A stretch of 18,008 nt of DNA, taken from the NCBI RefSeq assembly GCF_902489365.1, contig NZ_CABTZR010000046.1, positions 1-18,008 on the forward strand. Direction: 5' to 3'. Positions 6,479 through 14,412 of the stretch are shown here, one piece after another. The notes below the pieces were generated by a model, which ran no database searches, was not told the origin of the DNA, and saw only the letters and a program-made list of their open reading frames with translations. The stretch's first letter is position 1; each line of letters opens with the position of its first letter. The DNA comes from an uncultured Corynebacterium sp. Its GTDB lineage: Bacteria > Actinomycetota > Actinomycetes > Mycobacteriales > Mycobacteriaceae. The position numbers and the translations under genes are program-made.

Positions 6479-7426
6479 CTAGTCGGTGGTGAACTCCATC
6501 TCGGTGGCGCTGGTCTGCACCACGCGAAGATCAGAGCCTTCTGCACCATAAGAAATGGCGGTGGTCACGGAGACATCGCCAGCGGTGGGAAGCGGCTTGG
6601 TTAGATCAACGGTAACGGAGCCTTCCGAGGTCGACGTGTGGTCCGTAACCTTCAGCTCCTTGCCACGCAGCTCCTCGGGGGCGTCGGCGCCGTCGAAGGA
6701 TAGTGCGCCCAGGGAAGGCCGCTGCTCAATCTTCACGCTGAGCTCAGCGACATCCCCGTCCAGCTTGTCCAAGGTATAGGTCGTGGTTTGCAACAGCGTG
6801 GAATCGCCAGTGACGCGCGATTCCACCACCCACGTCGCACCCGGGCCGATTTCTTCATCAGGGAAGACGATGGGCAGTGAGGTCAGGCTGGTGATGGCGC
6901 GCTCGACGGTGCTGCGGGCCTGATCGGTTGCTGCCTGCGGGGCGGCTAGGCGTAGCGAGTTCATCTGGCCCGTATCTGTGCCGCGCCACCCAAACTGGAA
7001 GCCTTCGGCGGAGGAGACATCCGCGCCGTCAGCCTCAGGCTTGCCTACGGTGACGAAGGCGTTGCGGCTCGCCGGGAGCTGGCCTTCGACGTTCTCGGTG
7101 GCGGCTTCCACCGAGGCCCGCAGCGGAAGAGTGACCTTGTCCTGAGCCTCCGGTGACGGGGCCGAGCTGCCGTCCTTGCGTAGTTGCTGGTCGAAGCCCG
7201 TGGCGACCTTGTAGGTCAGCTCCTGAGAAGTATCGAGATCCTGATAAGCCAGGACACGGCCGGCGCCGTCACCGGGCTCCAAGAGGGTAACGCGCGGGGC
7301 ATCGAGGGCTAGGCCCACTGGCTCCTCGACTGGCTTGGTCGGCTGGGAATAGGAACAGCCGGCGAGCACGCCGCTTACTCCCAGGACGGTGGCGGACAGG
7401 ACTGCTAGAGCTCTCACACGAAACAC
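6479..7426 (-). CDS. DUF6263-like secreted lipoprotein
   Basis: A 315-residue exported lipoprotein of unknown function when started at the GTG at 7424-7426. The signal peptide (two Arg, hydrophobic core, LAGC) places the lipidated Cys at residue 24. The mature part is beta-rich: an early PRVTLLEPGDG segment, a central FPDEEIGPGATWVVES segment followed by TTTYTLDKLDGDVAELSVKIEQ-like strands, and a late SEGSVTVDLTKPLP segment. This pattern is what I associate with DUF6263, which I hold with moderate confidence. The frame also opens at a TTG at 7435; the GTG is preferred because a TAATTT hexamer (minus strand of 7434-7439) ends 7 nt before it. A further GTG three codons on is possible. It is divergent from lspA and convergent with the Mtb12-like gene. 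Confidence 0.8.
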   Translation of the reverse strand: MFRVRALAVLSATVLGVSGVLAGCSYSQPTKPVEEPVGLALDAPRVTLLEPGDGAGRVLAYQDLDTSQELTYKVATGFDQQLRKDGSSAPSPEAQDKVTLPLRASVEAATENVEGQLPASRNAFVTVGKPEADGADVSSAEGFQFGWRGTDTGQMNSLRLAAPQAATDQARSTVERAITSLTSLPIVFPDEEIGPGATWVVESRVTGDSTLLQTTTYTLDKLDGDVAELSVKIEQRPSLGALSFDGADAPEELRGKELKVTDHTSTSEGSVTVDLTKPLPTAGDVSVTTAISYGAEGSDLRVVQTSATEMEFTTD

Positions 7427-7433
7427 GCATTCC

Positions 7434-7460
7434 AAATTACCGGATGAGCCTGTTTAGAAT
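7434..7460. promoter_or_regulatory. Divergent -10 elements of the DUF6263-like gene and lspA
   Basis: Minus strand: TAATTT (complement of 7434-7439), 7 nt before the GTG at 7426. Plus strand: TAGAAT at 7455-7460, matching TANANT, 7 nt before the GTG at 7468. Both genes would then be leaderless, and the whole divergent control region between the starts is only 41 bp. The plus-strand element is the stronger match. Confidence 0.45.
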
Positions 7461-7467
7461 GGAACAG

Positions 7468-7974
7468 GTGAAAGCAAGGAGTTATATCGGAGTGATGGTC
7501 GCGGTGGTGCTCGGTGTGGCCGCCGTCGACCAAGCCGTGAAGGCACTGATGCTGTCCATCCTCACGGAAGGCGAAGCCCTACCGGTAATCGGTGACTGGT
7601 TCCGCTTCTATCTTCTCTTTAACCCCGGCGCCGCCTTCTCCATGGGGGGAGAGGGCTCGACGTGGCTGTTTACCACCATCCAATTGGCCTTCATCGTTGG
7701 CGTGGCCATCGCCGCCCCGCGCATTCACGATAAGTGGCAGGCGGTAGGTCTGGCGATGATCGCCGGAGGCGCCCTGGGCAACTTCATCGACCGCCTCGTG
7801 CGTGAACCGGGGTTCTGGTTTGGGTACGTGGTGGATTACATCTCCGTGGGCAGCTTCGCTGTTTTCAACATTGCGGATGCAGCCATTACCTGTGGCGTCG
7901 TGGTCTTCATTGGCGCGATGTTCTGGGCTGAGATGAAAGAAAAGCCACAAGAGCAGGAAGCGGGGGAAGCCTGA
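7468..7974 (+). CDS. lspA: Lipoprotein signal peptidase (signal peptidase II)
   Basis: Membrane aspartyl protease that cleaves prolipoproteins before the lipidated Cys. The protein has 168 residues from the GTG at 7468. Four membrane segments are visible, and the family motifs are in order: AAVDQAVK (18-25), FNPGAAFS (51-58), GGALGNFIDRL (100-110), VVDYI with catalytic D123, and FNIADAA with catalytic D137. In-frame ATGs at 7444 and 7459 would give longer forms (176 and 171 residues), but the TAGAAT at 7455-7460 lies inside them and ends 7 nt before the GTG. A GTG at 7492 behind AAGGAG is too late for the first membrane segment. The stop overlaps the next start by one base (TGATG), so translational coupling is likely. 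Its likely substrates include the lipoproteins encoded at 5733, 6479 and 1009 (minus). Confidence 0.95.
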   Translation: MKARSYIGVMVAVVLGVAAVDQAVKALMLSILTEGEALPVIGDWFRFYLLFNPGAAFSMGGEGSTWLFTTIQLAFIVGVAIAAPRIHDKWQAVGLAMIAGGALGNFIDRLVREPGFWFGYVVDYISVGSFAVFNIADAAITCGVVVFIGAMFWAEMKEKPQEQEAGEA

Positions 7975-8897
7975 TGCGCGAAAGTCGTAGGTTGCCGGTG
8001 CCCGAGGGCCTCGATGGCATGCGCGCGGATGCCGCGCTAGCCAAGCTCTTGGGTATTTCGCGGGCCCGGGTGGCCCAGTTATGCGCGGCGGGAGACGTGG
8101 AAATCGATGGTGCCGCCGTGGGCAAGTCCGAGCGCTTGAGTGCTGGCGGCTGGATCGATGTCATGATGCCAGCGCCGGAGGAGCCGCTCATCCCCAAAGA
8201 AGAGCTGGTGGAGGGCATGGATGTCCTCTACGCGGACGAGGATGTCATCTGCGTGTTCAAACCGGTGGGGGTGGCCGCGCACCCGACTTTGGGCTGGGAT
8301 GGCCCGACCGTCATCGGCGGGCTGCGGGCGGCGGGCTATGCGCTTGCCGACGCCGGACCTACCGAACGCAAGGGCATCGTCCACCGCCTCGACGTAGGAA
8401 CCTCAGGCGTCATGGTGGTGGCCGCCAGTGAGCGGGCCTACTCGCAGCTCAAGAACGCCTTCCGCGAGCGCACCGTGAAGAAGACCTATCACGCCGTGGT
8501 CCAGGGCCTGCCCGATCCCATTGTGGGCACCATTGACGCGCCTATTGGGCGTCATCCTTCGGCGGGCTGGAAGTTTGGGGTCGTCGATGACGGCAAACCG
8601 GCGGTGACGCACTACACGCTGCTCGAGGCCTTCCGAGAGGCCAGCCTCCTCGAAGTTCACTTGGAGACTGGCCGCACGCACCAGATCCGCGTGCACATGT
8701 CCGCCACCGGGCATCCCTGCGTGGGCGATCCAATGTATGGCTGCGACCCGAACCTGGCCAAGCGCGTGGGGCTTCACCGCCAGTGGCTGCATGCGGTAGA
8801 GCTCGGATTTACCCACCCGGGTACTGGCAAGTGGTTTGAATGCACCGCACCTTATCCCGAGGACCTAAAGCACGCCGTGGAGGTTTTGCGCGGATGA
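7974..8897 (+). CDS. RluD-family 23S rRNA pseudouridine synthase
   Basis: Converts specific uridines in large-subunit rRNA to pseudouridine. The 307-residue protein has an N-terminal S4 RNA-binding domain (about 15-65, with MRADAALAKLLGISRARV) and a catalytic domain carrying HRLDVGTSG with the catalytic D140. Further family motifs are FKPVGVAAHP (95-104), KKTYHAVV and GRTHQIRVHM. RluA, RluC and RluD share this layout; RluD is the usual assignment for the copy next to lspA, but the target uridines cannot be read from the sequence. It starts on the last base of the lspA stop and ends in ATGA overlapping the following gene by 4 nt, so it sits inside a coupled operon. Confidence 0.93.
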   Translation: MRESRRLPVPEGLDGMRADAALAKLLGISRARVAQLCAAGDVEIDGAAVGKSERLSAGGWIDVMMPAPEEPLIPKEELVEGMDVLYADEDVICVFKPVGVAAHPTLGWDGPTVIGGLRAAGYALADAGPTERKGIVHRLDVGTSGVMVVAASERAYSQLKNAFRERTVKKTYHAVVQGLPDPIVGTIDAPIGRHPSAGWKFGVVDDGKPAVTHYTLLEAFREASLLEVHLETGRTHQIRVHMSATGHPCVGDPMYGCDPNLAKRVGLHRQWLHAVELGFTHPGTGKWFECTAPYPEDLKHAVEVLRG

Positions 8898-9493
8898 GCC
8901 CGCAGCGAAGCACGCGCCAGCGCATCTATCGGCGTCGTCGCGCCGCGGCGTTAGTGCTGCTGGCCGTGGTGGCGTTTCTGGTGATTGTCCTTTTCGGCCT
9001 CCTTGGCACGCAGCCGCGCTCGGCGTTGCAGGGAGATCAGTTGGGCCCAGATGGAACCGAGACTGCCGCCGAATACCGCGAGCGCGCAGAGGCCTCGCTA
9101 GCGCAGGCGGATAAACCTGCCTATGCGCTGGTGGGCTTTAATAAGCCGCTGAGTCCGCACGACGTCTCTGAGGCCCTGCAACCGATCCAGCGGATGGATG
9201 CCATCGTGATCGGATTGGCTGCCCCCATCGCCGTTCCCGAACCCGTCGCAGGAGCCGAGCGCGCCGACGTCATCGATTCGGTGTTTGCCCGCGTGGCTGA
9301 GCAAGCCAATGGCCTGGGCGAGGAAGTGCCAGCGAAGGTCGATGCCGTCGTGGTGTATTCCGCGGGGAGTCAACTGCGCGCCCTCGCTAACGATCCGCGG
9401 GTCGATACCGTGGAGGTTGCGCCCGCTGACGCCGCATGGGGCTCCTTCGGAGTGCGCCCGCCCGCCAACGCCGGACAGAATGAGAACCGCTAG
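8894..9493 (+). CDS. Single-pass membrane protein of unknown function
   Basis: I do not recognise this 199-residue protein. It starts at the ATG of an ATGA overlap with the RluD-family gene. The first 16 residues are strongly basic (eight Arg), followed by one hydrophobic segment at about 17-38, so the rest should lie outside the cytoplasm. The outer part starts with a charged, possibly helical stretch (TAAEYRERAEASLAQA, about 57-72). It then has alternating strands and helices (YALVGFNKPLS, DAIVIGLAAPIA, DAVVVYSAGSQLRALAND) with no Cys. The alpha/beta rhythm suggests a compact domain; I see no catalytic motif. It ends in a short Pro/Asn-rich tail. The tight coupling to lspA and the RluD-family gene suggests an envelope role, which is inference. 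Confidence 0.8.
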   Translation: MSPQRSTRQRIYRRRRAAALVLLAVVAFLVIVLFGLLGTQPRSALQGDQLGPDGTETAAEYRERAEASLAQADKPAYALVGFNKPLSPHDVSEALQPIQRMDAIVIGLAAPIAVPEPVAGAERADVIDSVFARVAEQANGLGEEVPAKVDAVVVYSAGSQLRALANDPRVDTVEVAPADAAWGSFGVRPPANAGQNENR

Positions 9494-9511
9494 AACAGCC
9501 AAGGAGAAGAC

Positions 9512-9781
9512 ATGCGTTTGTTTCCCAACACCTCCGAGTGGTCGCCGAACTACCGCTTTGCCTACCTGTTGATGTGGGCGGGCGCGTTCATCGCCTCTGG
9601 GGCCGCCATCGCGCAAGGGATCTGGGGAGCGGACAAGCTCACCTTCGGCATTCTCATCGTGGTGGCCATTTATTGCATCGCCATGGCCATCCTCATGCCG
9701 CGGTGGGCGCTCAACGCGCGCGAGGAAGCCGCCCGGCGTGCCCAGGCTCGGGAAGCGCGCGAAGAGCTGAAGCGCCGCTAG
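9512..9781 (+). CDS. Small two-pass membrane protein
   Basis: An 89-residue protein with AAGGAG 6 nt before its ATG. Two hydrophobic segments lie at about 15-36 and 44-62, joined by a short loop (QGIWGADKLT), and the last 25 residues form a highly charged Arg/Glu/Ala helix that would be cytoplasmic. I do not recognise a function. It is 18 nt after the preceding membrane protein and is probably the last gene of the lspA operon. Its TAG stop lies in a CTAG palindrome that also supplies the stop of the gene on the other strand. Confidence 0.8.
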   Translation: MRLFPNTSEWSPNYRFAYLLMWAGAFIASGAAIAQGIWGADKLTFGILIVVAIYCIAMAILMPRWALNAREEAARRAQAREAREELKRR

Positions 9782-10680
9782 TCCCGGCTGGGGGTTGTTT
9801 TCTCTGCGGGGTGGAGGCGGGCGCGGCGTCGAGAAGCTCGGCCCATGCGCACCAAGTCCGCCAGGTAAATGATGACCGCTACCCAGATGATGGCGAAGCC
9901 GATCCAGCGTTCCGTAGACATGTGCTCTTGGGTGACGAACAGCGCCCACAGCATCTGCATGATGGGGGTCATGTACTGCAGCATGCCGAGCGTAGACAGG
10001 CGCAGGTGCTTAGCGCCCTGGGCGAAACACAGTAGCGGCAGGGCGGTGACGAGTCCGGAGGTAATCAGCAGTGCGATGTGCCCGGGGCCTTCGGTAGTGA
10101 AGGTGGATTCGCCCTGTGCGTGGAGGTAGCCCAAATATATGAGCGCGAAGGGGAGCATGACCAAGGTTTCCGCGGCCACTGAGCCCATCGAGGAGACCGT
10201 GATGCGTTTCTTGAGCAAGCCATAGATTCCGAAACTGAAGGCCAAAGCCAGCGAATAATAGGGGGCCTGGCCGGTCATGAAGGTTAGCCACAACACTGCG
10301 ATGAACGCGATGCTGACCGACGCCACCTGCGCCTTCGTCAGCTTCTCCTTGAGGAAGATAATGCCGAGGGCCACGGAGACCAGCGGGTTGATGAAATAAC
10401 CCAGTGCGGCATCGGCCACGTGATCGCTGTTGATGGCGATGACATAGGTGCCCCAGTTGATGGTGATGGCCACGCCGCAGGCGAACATCCACCCCCAGGT
10501 GCGCAAGCTGAATGCTTTCAGCTCGCGCCAGCCACCGGTCACCAGCAGCATTGCGGTGACGAGAACGGCGGTCCACACGATGCGGTGGGCCAAAATCTCA
10601 AATGGGCTGGCGGGGCGCAGCAGCGGGAAGAACGCTGGGAAGAAGCCCCACATGAGATAGGCAGCAATAGTGTAGAACAT
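9778..10680 (-). CDS. rarD: RarD-type EamA (DMT) transporter
   Basis: A 300-residue membrane protein with about ten hydrophobic segments. The start IAAYLMWGFFPAFFPLL...EILAHRIVW matches the RarD subgroup of the drug/metabolite transporter superfamily (E. coli RarD has AAYFIWG...EILTHRVIW). The middle also fits: TINWGTYVIAIN, AALGYFINPLVSV and LTFMTGQAPYYSL. E. coli RarD is annotated as a chloramphenicol-sensitivity permease; the real substrate is unknown. The ATG at 10680 is preceded by TACATT with a 7-nt gap, so a leaderless transcript is likely. It converges on the lspA operon with shared stop bases and is divergent from dnaE. Confidence 0.92.
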   Translation of the reverse strand: MFYTIAAYLMWGFFPAFFPLLRPASPFEILAHRIVWTAVLVTAMLLVTGGWRELKAFSLRTWGWMFACGVAITINWGTYVIAINSDHVADAALGYFINPLVSVALGIIFLKEKLTKAQVASVSIAFIAVLWLTFMTGQAPYYSLALAFSFGIYGLLKKRITVSSMGSVAAETLVMLPFALIYLGYLHAQGESTFTTEGPGHIALLITSGLVTALPLLCFAQGAKHLRLSTLGMLQYMTPIMQMLWALFVTQEHMSTERWIGFAIIWVAVIIYLADLVRMGRASRRRARLHPAEKTTPSRD

Positions 10681-10687
10681 TTAAGAA

Positions 10688-10738
10688 AATGTACCTTAAC
10701 GAGGACCTACGGGCGAAGTTTGACGTCCCCGCTAAGAT
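10688..10738. promoter_or_regulatory. Divergent rarD/dnaE promoter region
   Basis: Minus strand: TACATT (complement of 10688-10693), a full TANANT match ending 7 nt before the rarD ATG. Plus strand: TAAGAT at 10733-10738, ending 7 nt before the dnaE ATG at 10746. Neither start has a Shine-Dalgarno at usual spacing. A TTGACG at 10720-10725 looks like a -35, but the distance to TAAGAT is only 7 bp, so I do not pair them. Confidence 0.45.
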
Positions 10739-10745
10739 GAGCCGC

Positions 10746-13700
10746 ATGGCCAAAAACTCCTCCTTCGTCCATCTGCACAACCACACCGAATTCTCCATGC
10801 TGGATGGCATGGCCAAGGTGGACATGTTGGCGGATGAGGTTGTCCGCCAAGGTATGCCTGCGGTTGGTATGACCGACCACGGCAACATGTATGGCTCCAA
10901 TGCCTTCTATCAACGGATGACCAGCGCCGGTATTAAGCCCATCATCGGCATCGAGGCCTACTTGGCTCCTGAGTCACGTTTCAACAAGAAGCGCGTGCTG
11001 TGGGGAACCCCGGATCAGAAACGCGATGACGTGTCCGCCTCCGGCGCTTACCTGCACCAGACCATGCTGGCGGAGAATGAAACCGGCCTACGGAACCTGT
11101 TCACGCTTTCCTCCCTGGCTTCCTACGAGGGTCAGTTGGGCAAGTGGCCGCGCATGGACGCGGAGCTTATTGCCGAGCACGCCGAAGGCATCATCGCGAC
11201 CACCGGCTGCCCCTCCGGCGACGTGCAGACCCGCCTGCGCTTGGGCCAGTTCAACGAGGCTCTCGAGGCCGCTGCCATGTGGCAGGACATCTACGGCAAG
11301 GACAACTTCTTCCTGGAGCTCATGGACCATGGGCTGGACATCGAGAAGCGCACGCGCGACGGCCTGCTGGAGATCGGCCGCAAGCTGGACTTGCCGCCGT
11401 TGGTGACCAATGACTGCCACTACGTGCTGGAGTCTCAAGCCCCGGCGCACGAGGCCATGCTGTGCGTGCAGACCGGTAAGACGTTCATGGACCCGGATCG
11501 CTTCAAGTTCGACGGCACCGGCTACTACATCAAGACTGCTGCGCAGATGCGTGAGCTGTGGGATCACATGGTGCCGGAGGCCTGCGATAACACCCTGTGG
11601 ATTGCGGAGCGCGTGCAGGATTACGGTGCGATTTGGGAAGAGCACACCCACGATCGCATGCCGATTGCCGACGTCCCCGAGGGCCACACCCCAACCTCCT
11701 GGCTGACCCACGAGGTGATGGAAGGACTGAGGGATCGCTTCAACGGTGGGGATGTGCCGCAGGAGTACATCGACCGCGCTGAGTACGAGATCAGCGTCAT
11801 CGACATGAAGGGCTACCCCTCCTACTTCCTCATCGTGGCCGAGCTCATCAAGCACGCGCGGTCCATCGGTATTCGCGTCGGTCCGGGCCGTGGTTCGGCG
11901 GCCGGTGCACTCGTGGCCTACGCGCTGACTATTACTAACATTGACCCCATCGAGCACGGCTTGCTCTTCGAGCGATTCTTGAACCCGGAGCGTCCCTCCG
12001 CACCGGATATCGATATCGACTTCGATGATCGCCGCCGCGGCGAGATGATTACCTACGCTGCCGAGCGGTGGGGCGAGGACAAGGTTGCCCAGGTGATCAC
12101 CTTCGGCACCGTGAAGACCAAGCAGGCCATTAAGGACTCCGCCAAGGTGCACTTTGGCCAGCCCGGCTTCCAGATGGCGGACCGCATTAACGGTGCGCTG
12201 CCGCCTGCCATCATGGCCAAGGACATCCCGCTCGCCGGCATCATGGACCCCGAACACGAGCGCTATTCGGAGGCGACCGAGGTCCGGCAGATGATTGAGA
12301 CCGACCCGGACGTGAAGAAGATCTATGAGACCGCCCGCGGCCTCGAGGGTGTGGTCCGCCAGGCCGGCGTGCACGCTTGTGCGGTGATTATGGCCTCGGT
12401 GCGGCTTATGGACCACATCCCGATGTGGAAGCGCCCCGCCGACGGCGCCTACATCACTGGCTGGGACTACCCGGCCTGCGAGGCCATTGGCCTGCTGAAG
12501 ATGGACTTCTTGGGCCTACGCAACCTCACCGTGATCGGTGATTGTCTGGAAAACATCAAGAAGAACCGCGGCGAGGAGGTCCATCTAGAAGATCTCCATG
12601 CCGACGACCCGAATGCCTCAAAGGTCTATGACCTGCTCTCGCGTGGCGATACGCTAGGCGTGTTCCAGCTGGACTCGGGCGGCATGCAGGAGCTGCTCAA
12701 GCGTATGAAGCCGACGGGCTTTAAGGATATCGTGGCGTCGCTGGCGCTGTACCGCCCGGGCCCGATGGGTGTGAACGCCCACTGGGATTACGCGGACCGC
12801 AAGAATGGGCGCAAGGAGATTACCCCGATCCACCCCGAGTTGGAGGAGCCGCTCAAGGAGATCCTCGATGAGACCTACGGTCTCATCGTGTACCAGGAGC
12901 AGATCATGCGTATCTCGCAGAAGGTGGCGAACTACACCGCCGGCGAGGCCGATGGCTTCCGTAAAGCCATGGGTAAGAAGAAGCCGGAAGTCCTGGCCCA
13001 GCAGTATGACAAGTTCTGGGGCGGCATGAAGGACAATGGCTACTCCAAGGAAGCCATGGACGCTCTGTGGGGCACCATTGAGCCCTTCGCCTCCTACGCG
13101 TTCAACAAGTCCCACGCCGCGGGTTATGGGTTGGTGTCCTTCTGGACGGCCTACCTCAAGGCCTACTACGCACCGGAATATATGGCCGCGCTGCTGACCT
13201 CGGTGGGCGACAAGAAGGATAAGTCCGCTATCTACCTGGCCGACTGCCGCCACCTGGGCATCCGCGTGCTCTCCCCGGACGTCAATGAGTCCCAAGAAAC
13301 CTTCCAGGCCGTGGGCGAGGATATCCGCTTCGGCATGGGCGCTATCCGCAATGTCGGTGGGGAAGTGGTGGATTCCATCGTGAAGACCCGCCGGGAGAAA
13401 GGCGCCTTTACGTCCTTCTCCGACTACCTAGACAAGATTGAGTTGGCGGCCTGTTCGAAGCGCGTCACCGAATCCCTCATCAAGGCCGGTGCTTTCGATT
13501 CCTTGGAACACCCTCGCAAGGGACTCATGCTCATCCATGAGGACGCCGTGGATTCGGTGCAAACGACCAAGAAAGCAGCCGACAAAGGCCAATTTGACCT
13601 CTTCGCTGGCTTCGGCGGTGGTGATGAACAGGGCGACTCTGTCTCCGCCTTCGCCATTGATATCCCGGACGAGAACTGGGATCGCAAACACGAGCTGGCC

Positions 13701-14321
13701 TTGGAGCGGGAGATGCTCGGCCTGTATGTTTCCGGCCACCCGCTTGATGGCTTTGAAGAAGCCCTGAACGCGCAGACCGATACACCGATTACCAAAATCC
13801 TCAACGGTGAAGTCGGAAACGGCCAAGAGCTGGTGATCGGCGGCATTATTTCGGGCGTCGACAGGCGCTTTTCCAAGCGCGATGGTTCGCCCTGGGCCAT
13901 CGTCAGCATCGAAGACCATAACGGCGCGCAGGTGGATATCCTCGTGTTCAACCAGGTGTACTCGCTGGTGGCCCCGCAGATTGCGGAAGACAACATCATC
14001 CTGGCCAAGGTCCAGGTGAAGATTCGCGATGAGCGCATGTCCCTGTTCTGCTCCGATATCCGCGTTCCCGATTTGGGGCCGGGCAACGGCGCCGGCCTGC
14101 CTCTGCGCCTGACCATGCGCACGGATCAGTGCACGATGGACAACATTGCGCGGCTCAAGCAAGTCCTGGTCAACAACAAGGGTGAGTCCGACGTGTACCT
14201 CACGCTTGTCGACGGCGAAGAGTCCACCATGATGGTCCTCGGAGAGCATCTGCGCGTGGAGCGCTCCAGCAACCTCATGGGCGATCTCAAGGCGACGATG
14301 GGCGCCGGCATCCTTGGGTGA
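10746..14321 (+). CDS. dnaE: DNA polymerase III alpha subunit (replicative, DnaE1 type)
   Basis: Main replicative DNA polymerase, 1191 residues from the ATG at 10746, the usual length for an actinobacterial DnaE1. The PHP domain opens with HLHNHTEFSMLDG (9-21), whose metal-binding His are kept; in mycobacterial DnaE1 this domain is the proofreading exonuclease. The palm has GPGRGSAAG, then PDIDIDFDD with the acidic run D421-D427, and the third catalytic Asp D587 in KMDFLGLR. YRPGPMG and YQEQIMRIS mark the fingers. A QFDLF beta-clamp motif lies at 949-953. An OB-type domain follows (VIGGIISGVDRRFS onward). The frame extends upstream to ATGs at 10737 and 10689, but the family start is MAKNSSFVHLH, supported by TAAGAT 7 nt before it. 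No clear terminator follows. Confidence 0.97.
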   Translation: MAKNSSFVHLHNHTEFSMLDGMAKVDMLADEVVRQGMPAVGMTDHGNMYGSNAFYQRMTSAGIKPIIGIEAYLAPESRFNKKRVLWGTPDQKRDDVSASGAYLHQTMLAENETGLRNLFTLSSLASYEGQLGKWPRMDAELIAEHAEGIIATTGCPSGDVQTRLRLGQFNEALEAAAMWQDIYGKDNFFLELMDHGLDIEKRTRDGLLEIGRKLDLPPLVTNDCHYVLESQAPAHEAMLCVQTGKTFMDPDRFKFDGTGYYIKTAAQMRELWDHMVPEACDNTLWIAERVQDYGAIWEEHTHDRMPIADVPEGHTPTSWLTHEVMEGLRDRFNGGDVPQEYIDRAEYEISVIDMKGYPSYFLIVAELIKHARSIGIRVGPGRGSAAGALVAYALTITNIDPIEHGLLFERFLNPERPSAPDIDIDFDDRRRGEMITYAAERWGEDKVAQVITFGTVKTKQAIKDSAKVHFGQPGFQMADRINGALPPAIMAKDIPLAGIMDPEHERYSEATEVRQMIETDPDVKKIYETARGLEGVVRQAGVHACAVIMASVRLMDHIPMWKRPADGAYITGWDYPACEAIGLLKMDFLGLRNLTVIGDCLENIKKNRGEEVHLEDLHADDPNASKVYDLLSRGDTLGVFQLDSGGMQELLKRMKPTGFKDIVASLALYRPGPMGVNAHWDYADRKNGRKEITPIHPELEEPLKEILDETYGLIVYQEQIMRISQKVANYTAGEADGFRKAMGKKKPEVLAQQYDKFWGGMKDNGYSKEAMDALWGTIEPFASYAFNKSHAAGYGLVSFWTAYLKAYYAPEYMAALLTSVGDKKDKSAIYLADCRHLGIRVLSPDVNESQETFQAVGEDIRFGMGAIRNVGGEVVDSIVKTRREKGAFTSFSDYLDKIELAACSKRVTESLIKAGAFDSLEHPRKGLMLIHEDAVDSVQTTKKAADKGQFDLFAGFGGGDEQGDSVSAFAIDIPDENWDRKHELALEREMLGLYVSGHPLDGFEEALNAQTDTPITKILNGEVGNGQELVIGGIISGVDRRFSKRDGSPWAIVSIEDHNGAQVDILVFNQVYSLVAPQIAEDNIILAKVQVKIRDERMSLFCSDIRVPDLGPGNGAGLPLRLTMRTDQCTMDNIARLKQVLVNNKGESDVYLTLVDGEESTMMVLGEHLRVERSSNLMGDLKATMGAGILG

Positions 14322-14390
14322 GCCCACGTGCTGGGGCCGCGTGCTGAATAAAAGTACAGAACGAAGCGGGGCTGCGCTTCGCCCGTGGGT

Positions 14391-14396
14391 TACGCT
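14391..14396 (+). promoter_or_regulatory. Candidate -10 of the MetE-like gene (TACGCT)
   Basis: TACGCT fits the relaxed TANNNT pattern. A transcript from about 14403 would carry a leader of some 30 nt that includes the AAAGGGG ribosome binding sequence near 14417-14422. The McbR-type box at 14395-14412 overlaps both this hexamer and the predicted transcription start, the position expected for a repressor. Confidence 0.35.
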
Positions 14397-14412
14397 AGAC
14401 AGCACAGTCTAG
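14395..14412 (+). promoter_or_regulatory. McbR-type operator (TAGAC-N6-GTCTA)
   Basis: CTAGAC-AGCACA-GTCTAG is a perfect 6-6-6 inverted repeat. Its core is exactly TAGAC-N6-GTCTA, the published binding consensus of McbR, the TetR-type repressor of sulfur and methionine genes in C. glutamicum whose effector is S-adenosylhomocysteine. It sits 21 nt before the ATG of a methionine-synthase-like gene, overlapping the likely promoter. Match and placement are seen directly; binding is inferred. Confidence 0.8.

Noticed and set aside
10689..10745. Upstream start for dnaE at 10689 or 10737
   Set aside because: The family N-terminus is MAKNSSFVHLHNHTEFS, and the -10 hexamer would lie inside the longer forms.
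11088..12416. A 442-codon open frame antisense to dnaE
   Set aside because: It mirrors the coding strand in GC-rich DNA; its sequence is His/Gly/Leu/Val-rich with no domain, and dnaE is fully intact across it.
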